Assembly: GCA_013399875.1 (NCBI GenBank)
Contig: VXAZ01001047.1
Location: 744,001-808,000 of the forward strand
Origin: Gymnorhina tibicen
Taxonomy: Eukaryota; Chordata; Aves; Passeriformes; Artamidae
Length of the DNA: 64,000 bases
Direction of reading: 5' to 3'
In this document: positions 63,419-64,000 of the stretch, in pieces
How positions within the stretch are numbered: position 1 is the stretch's first letter
Layout: the number at the start of each line of letters is the position of its first letter
Notes under the pieces: generated by a model
Databases searched by the model: none
Seen by the model: only the letters and a program-made list of their open reading frames with translations
What the model was told of the DNA's origin: nothing
Position numbers and translations under genes: made by a program

Positions 63419-64000
63419 ATTTAACAATACAGTCACAACAAGGCAAAAATCTCTTAAAGTAGTCCTAGAATTTAGATAAATGATCTGCTTTTAATATTTT
63501 TCTTTCAGGTTTGAGTTAATTTGTTTTCTAGTATGCAAGCAGCAAAAAGTAATGGAACTTACACAAGGTAAGGGGCAAGAGAGAAATAAGTTTTACAAAA
63601 TAAATAAGCTAGAAGTGAAAGCAAAAAGAAGGCCAAGCACATTTGAAAGACAGGCCAAAGTCAGCAATGTGGTGGTAAAGGGGAACAGAAGAAGCTGTCA
63701 AAGGAGTAGTAGTAGTATGACAAGTTGCAAGACTTTAACAGAGAATGTAAGATTTCTGTCTGAAACACAATCAAGTATTGATCAAGATAAAAAAATGATG
63801 AACTAAAATTGCTAACGGGCCTTACGTTTTATTCCAATGTTTTGGTTCAAGATCATTTCTATTAATAACTTCTGCAGCACAGAGAAAGAGCGGAGAATGG
63901 CAGGACAGACATTAGGCAGATTTTGAGGAAAACACGCTCACTTTGAATGAGTTACCCCCAAAGAGCTGATAGATTTAAAAGAGACACAATTCTTTCATAT

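Larger units (their letters stand above)
54277..64000 (-). other. CDKAL1: CDKAL1 upstream intron, partial
   Basis: This is the 3' part of the intron preceding the 181-bp exon, phase 2, ending in a pyrimidine-rich tract and ACAG. I looked for the preceding CDKAL1 exon in this stretch and did not find it, so the intron is longer than 9.7 kb. Besides the repeats listed separately, 54300-55050, 55835-56185, 56290-59350, 59465-62910 and 63420-64000 contain no gene that I recognise. The stretch 59750-60230 is somewhat richer in G and C than its surroundings. Confidence 0.85.

Overview
This window looks like intronic DNA of a bird, most likely a passerine. It is AT-rich and full of scattered short open frames, with very few coding bases. 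All recognisable transposon debris is of avian type: CR1 non-LTR retrotransposon pieces with the octamer-like ATTCTRTG tail, two fragments of an avian endogenous-retrovirus LTR, and a tRNA-Ile-derived, CR1-tailed SINE resembling the TguSINE1 type known from songbirds. No bacterial-style gene organisation is present.

The only gene I can support is CDKAL1, read on the minus strand. It encodes the tRNA t6A37 methylthiotransferase, a radical-SAM iron-sulphur enzyme. Two consecutive internal coding exons lie here. The first is 181 bp at 54276-54096, ending the radical-SAM part of the protein. The second is 63 bp at 37878-37816, the short linker before the TRAM domain. They are separated by a 16,217-bp intron. 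The window also holds more than 9.7 kb of the upstream intron (54277-64000) and more than 37.8 kb of the downstream intron (1-37815). The promoter, first exons, Cys-cluster exon, TRAM exon and 3' end are outside the window.

Layout from left to right. 1-37815 is the downstream intron, with an LTR fragment near 1.2-1.4 kb, an internally deleted CR1 at 12 kb, G-runs with an ambiguous base at 17.0 kb and a SINE at 25.5 kb. Next is the 63-bp exon. 37879-54095 is the 16-kb intron, with a near-perfect 60-bp inverted repeat (38.0/40.0 kb), a CR1 at 44.2-44.8 kb, an (ATCC)n microsatellite at 48.9 kb, a perfect 2 x 62-bp tandem duplication at 49.4 kb, an LTR fragment at 49.5-49.9 kb, a 102-bp dispersed repeat pair (51.3/53.8 kb) and a GGAA-type purine tract at 53.3-53.5 kb. 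Next is the 181-bp exon. The upstream intron holds a CR1 that keeps ORF1 sequence at 55 kb, a CR1 tail at 56.2 kb, an AT-rich tandem patch at 59.4 kb and an old interspersed repeat at 62.9-63.4 kb.

I found no new multi-gene system. The observations most worth checking are the inverted repeat just upstream of the 63-bp exon, the two unexplained local duplications, and intronic stretches that could be long-range regulatory elements, since CDKAL1 introns are known to host enhancers of the neighbouring SOX4 gene in vertebrates. All repeat family names come from recall of consensus sequences, not from a search.
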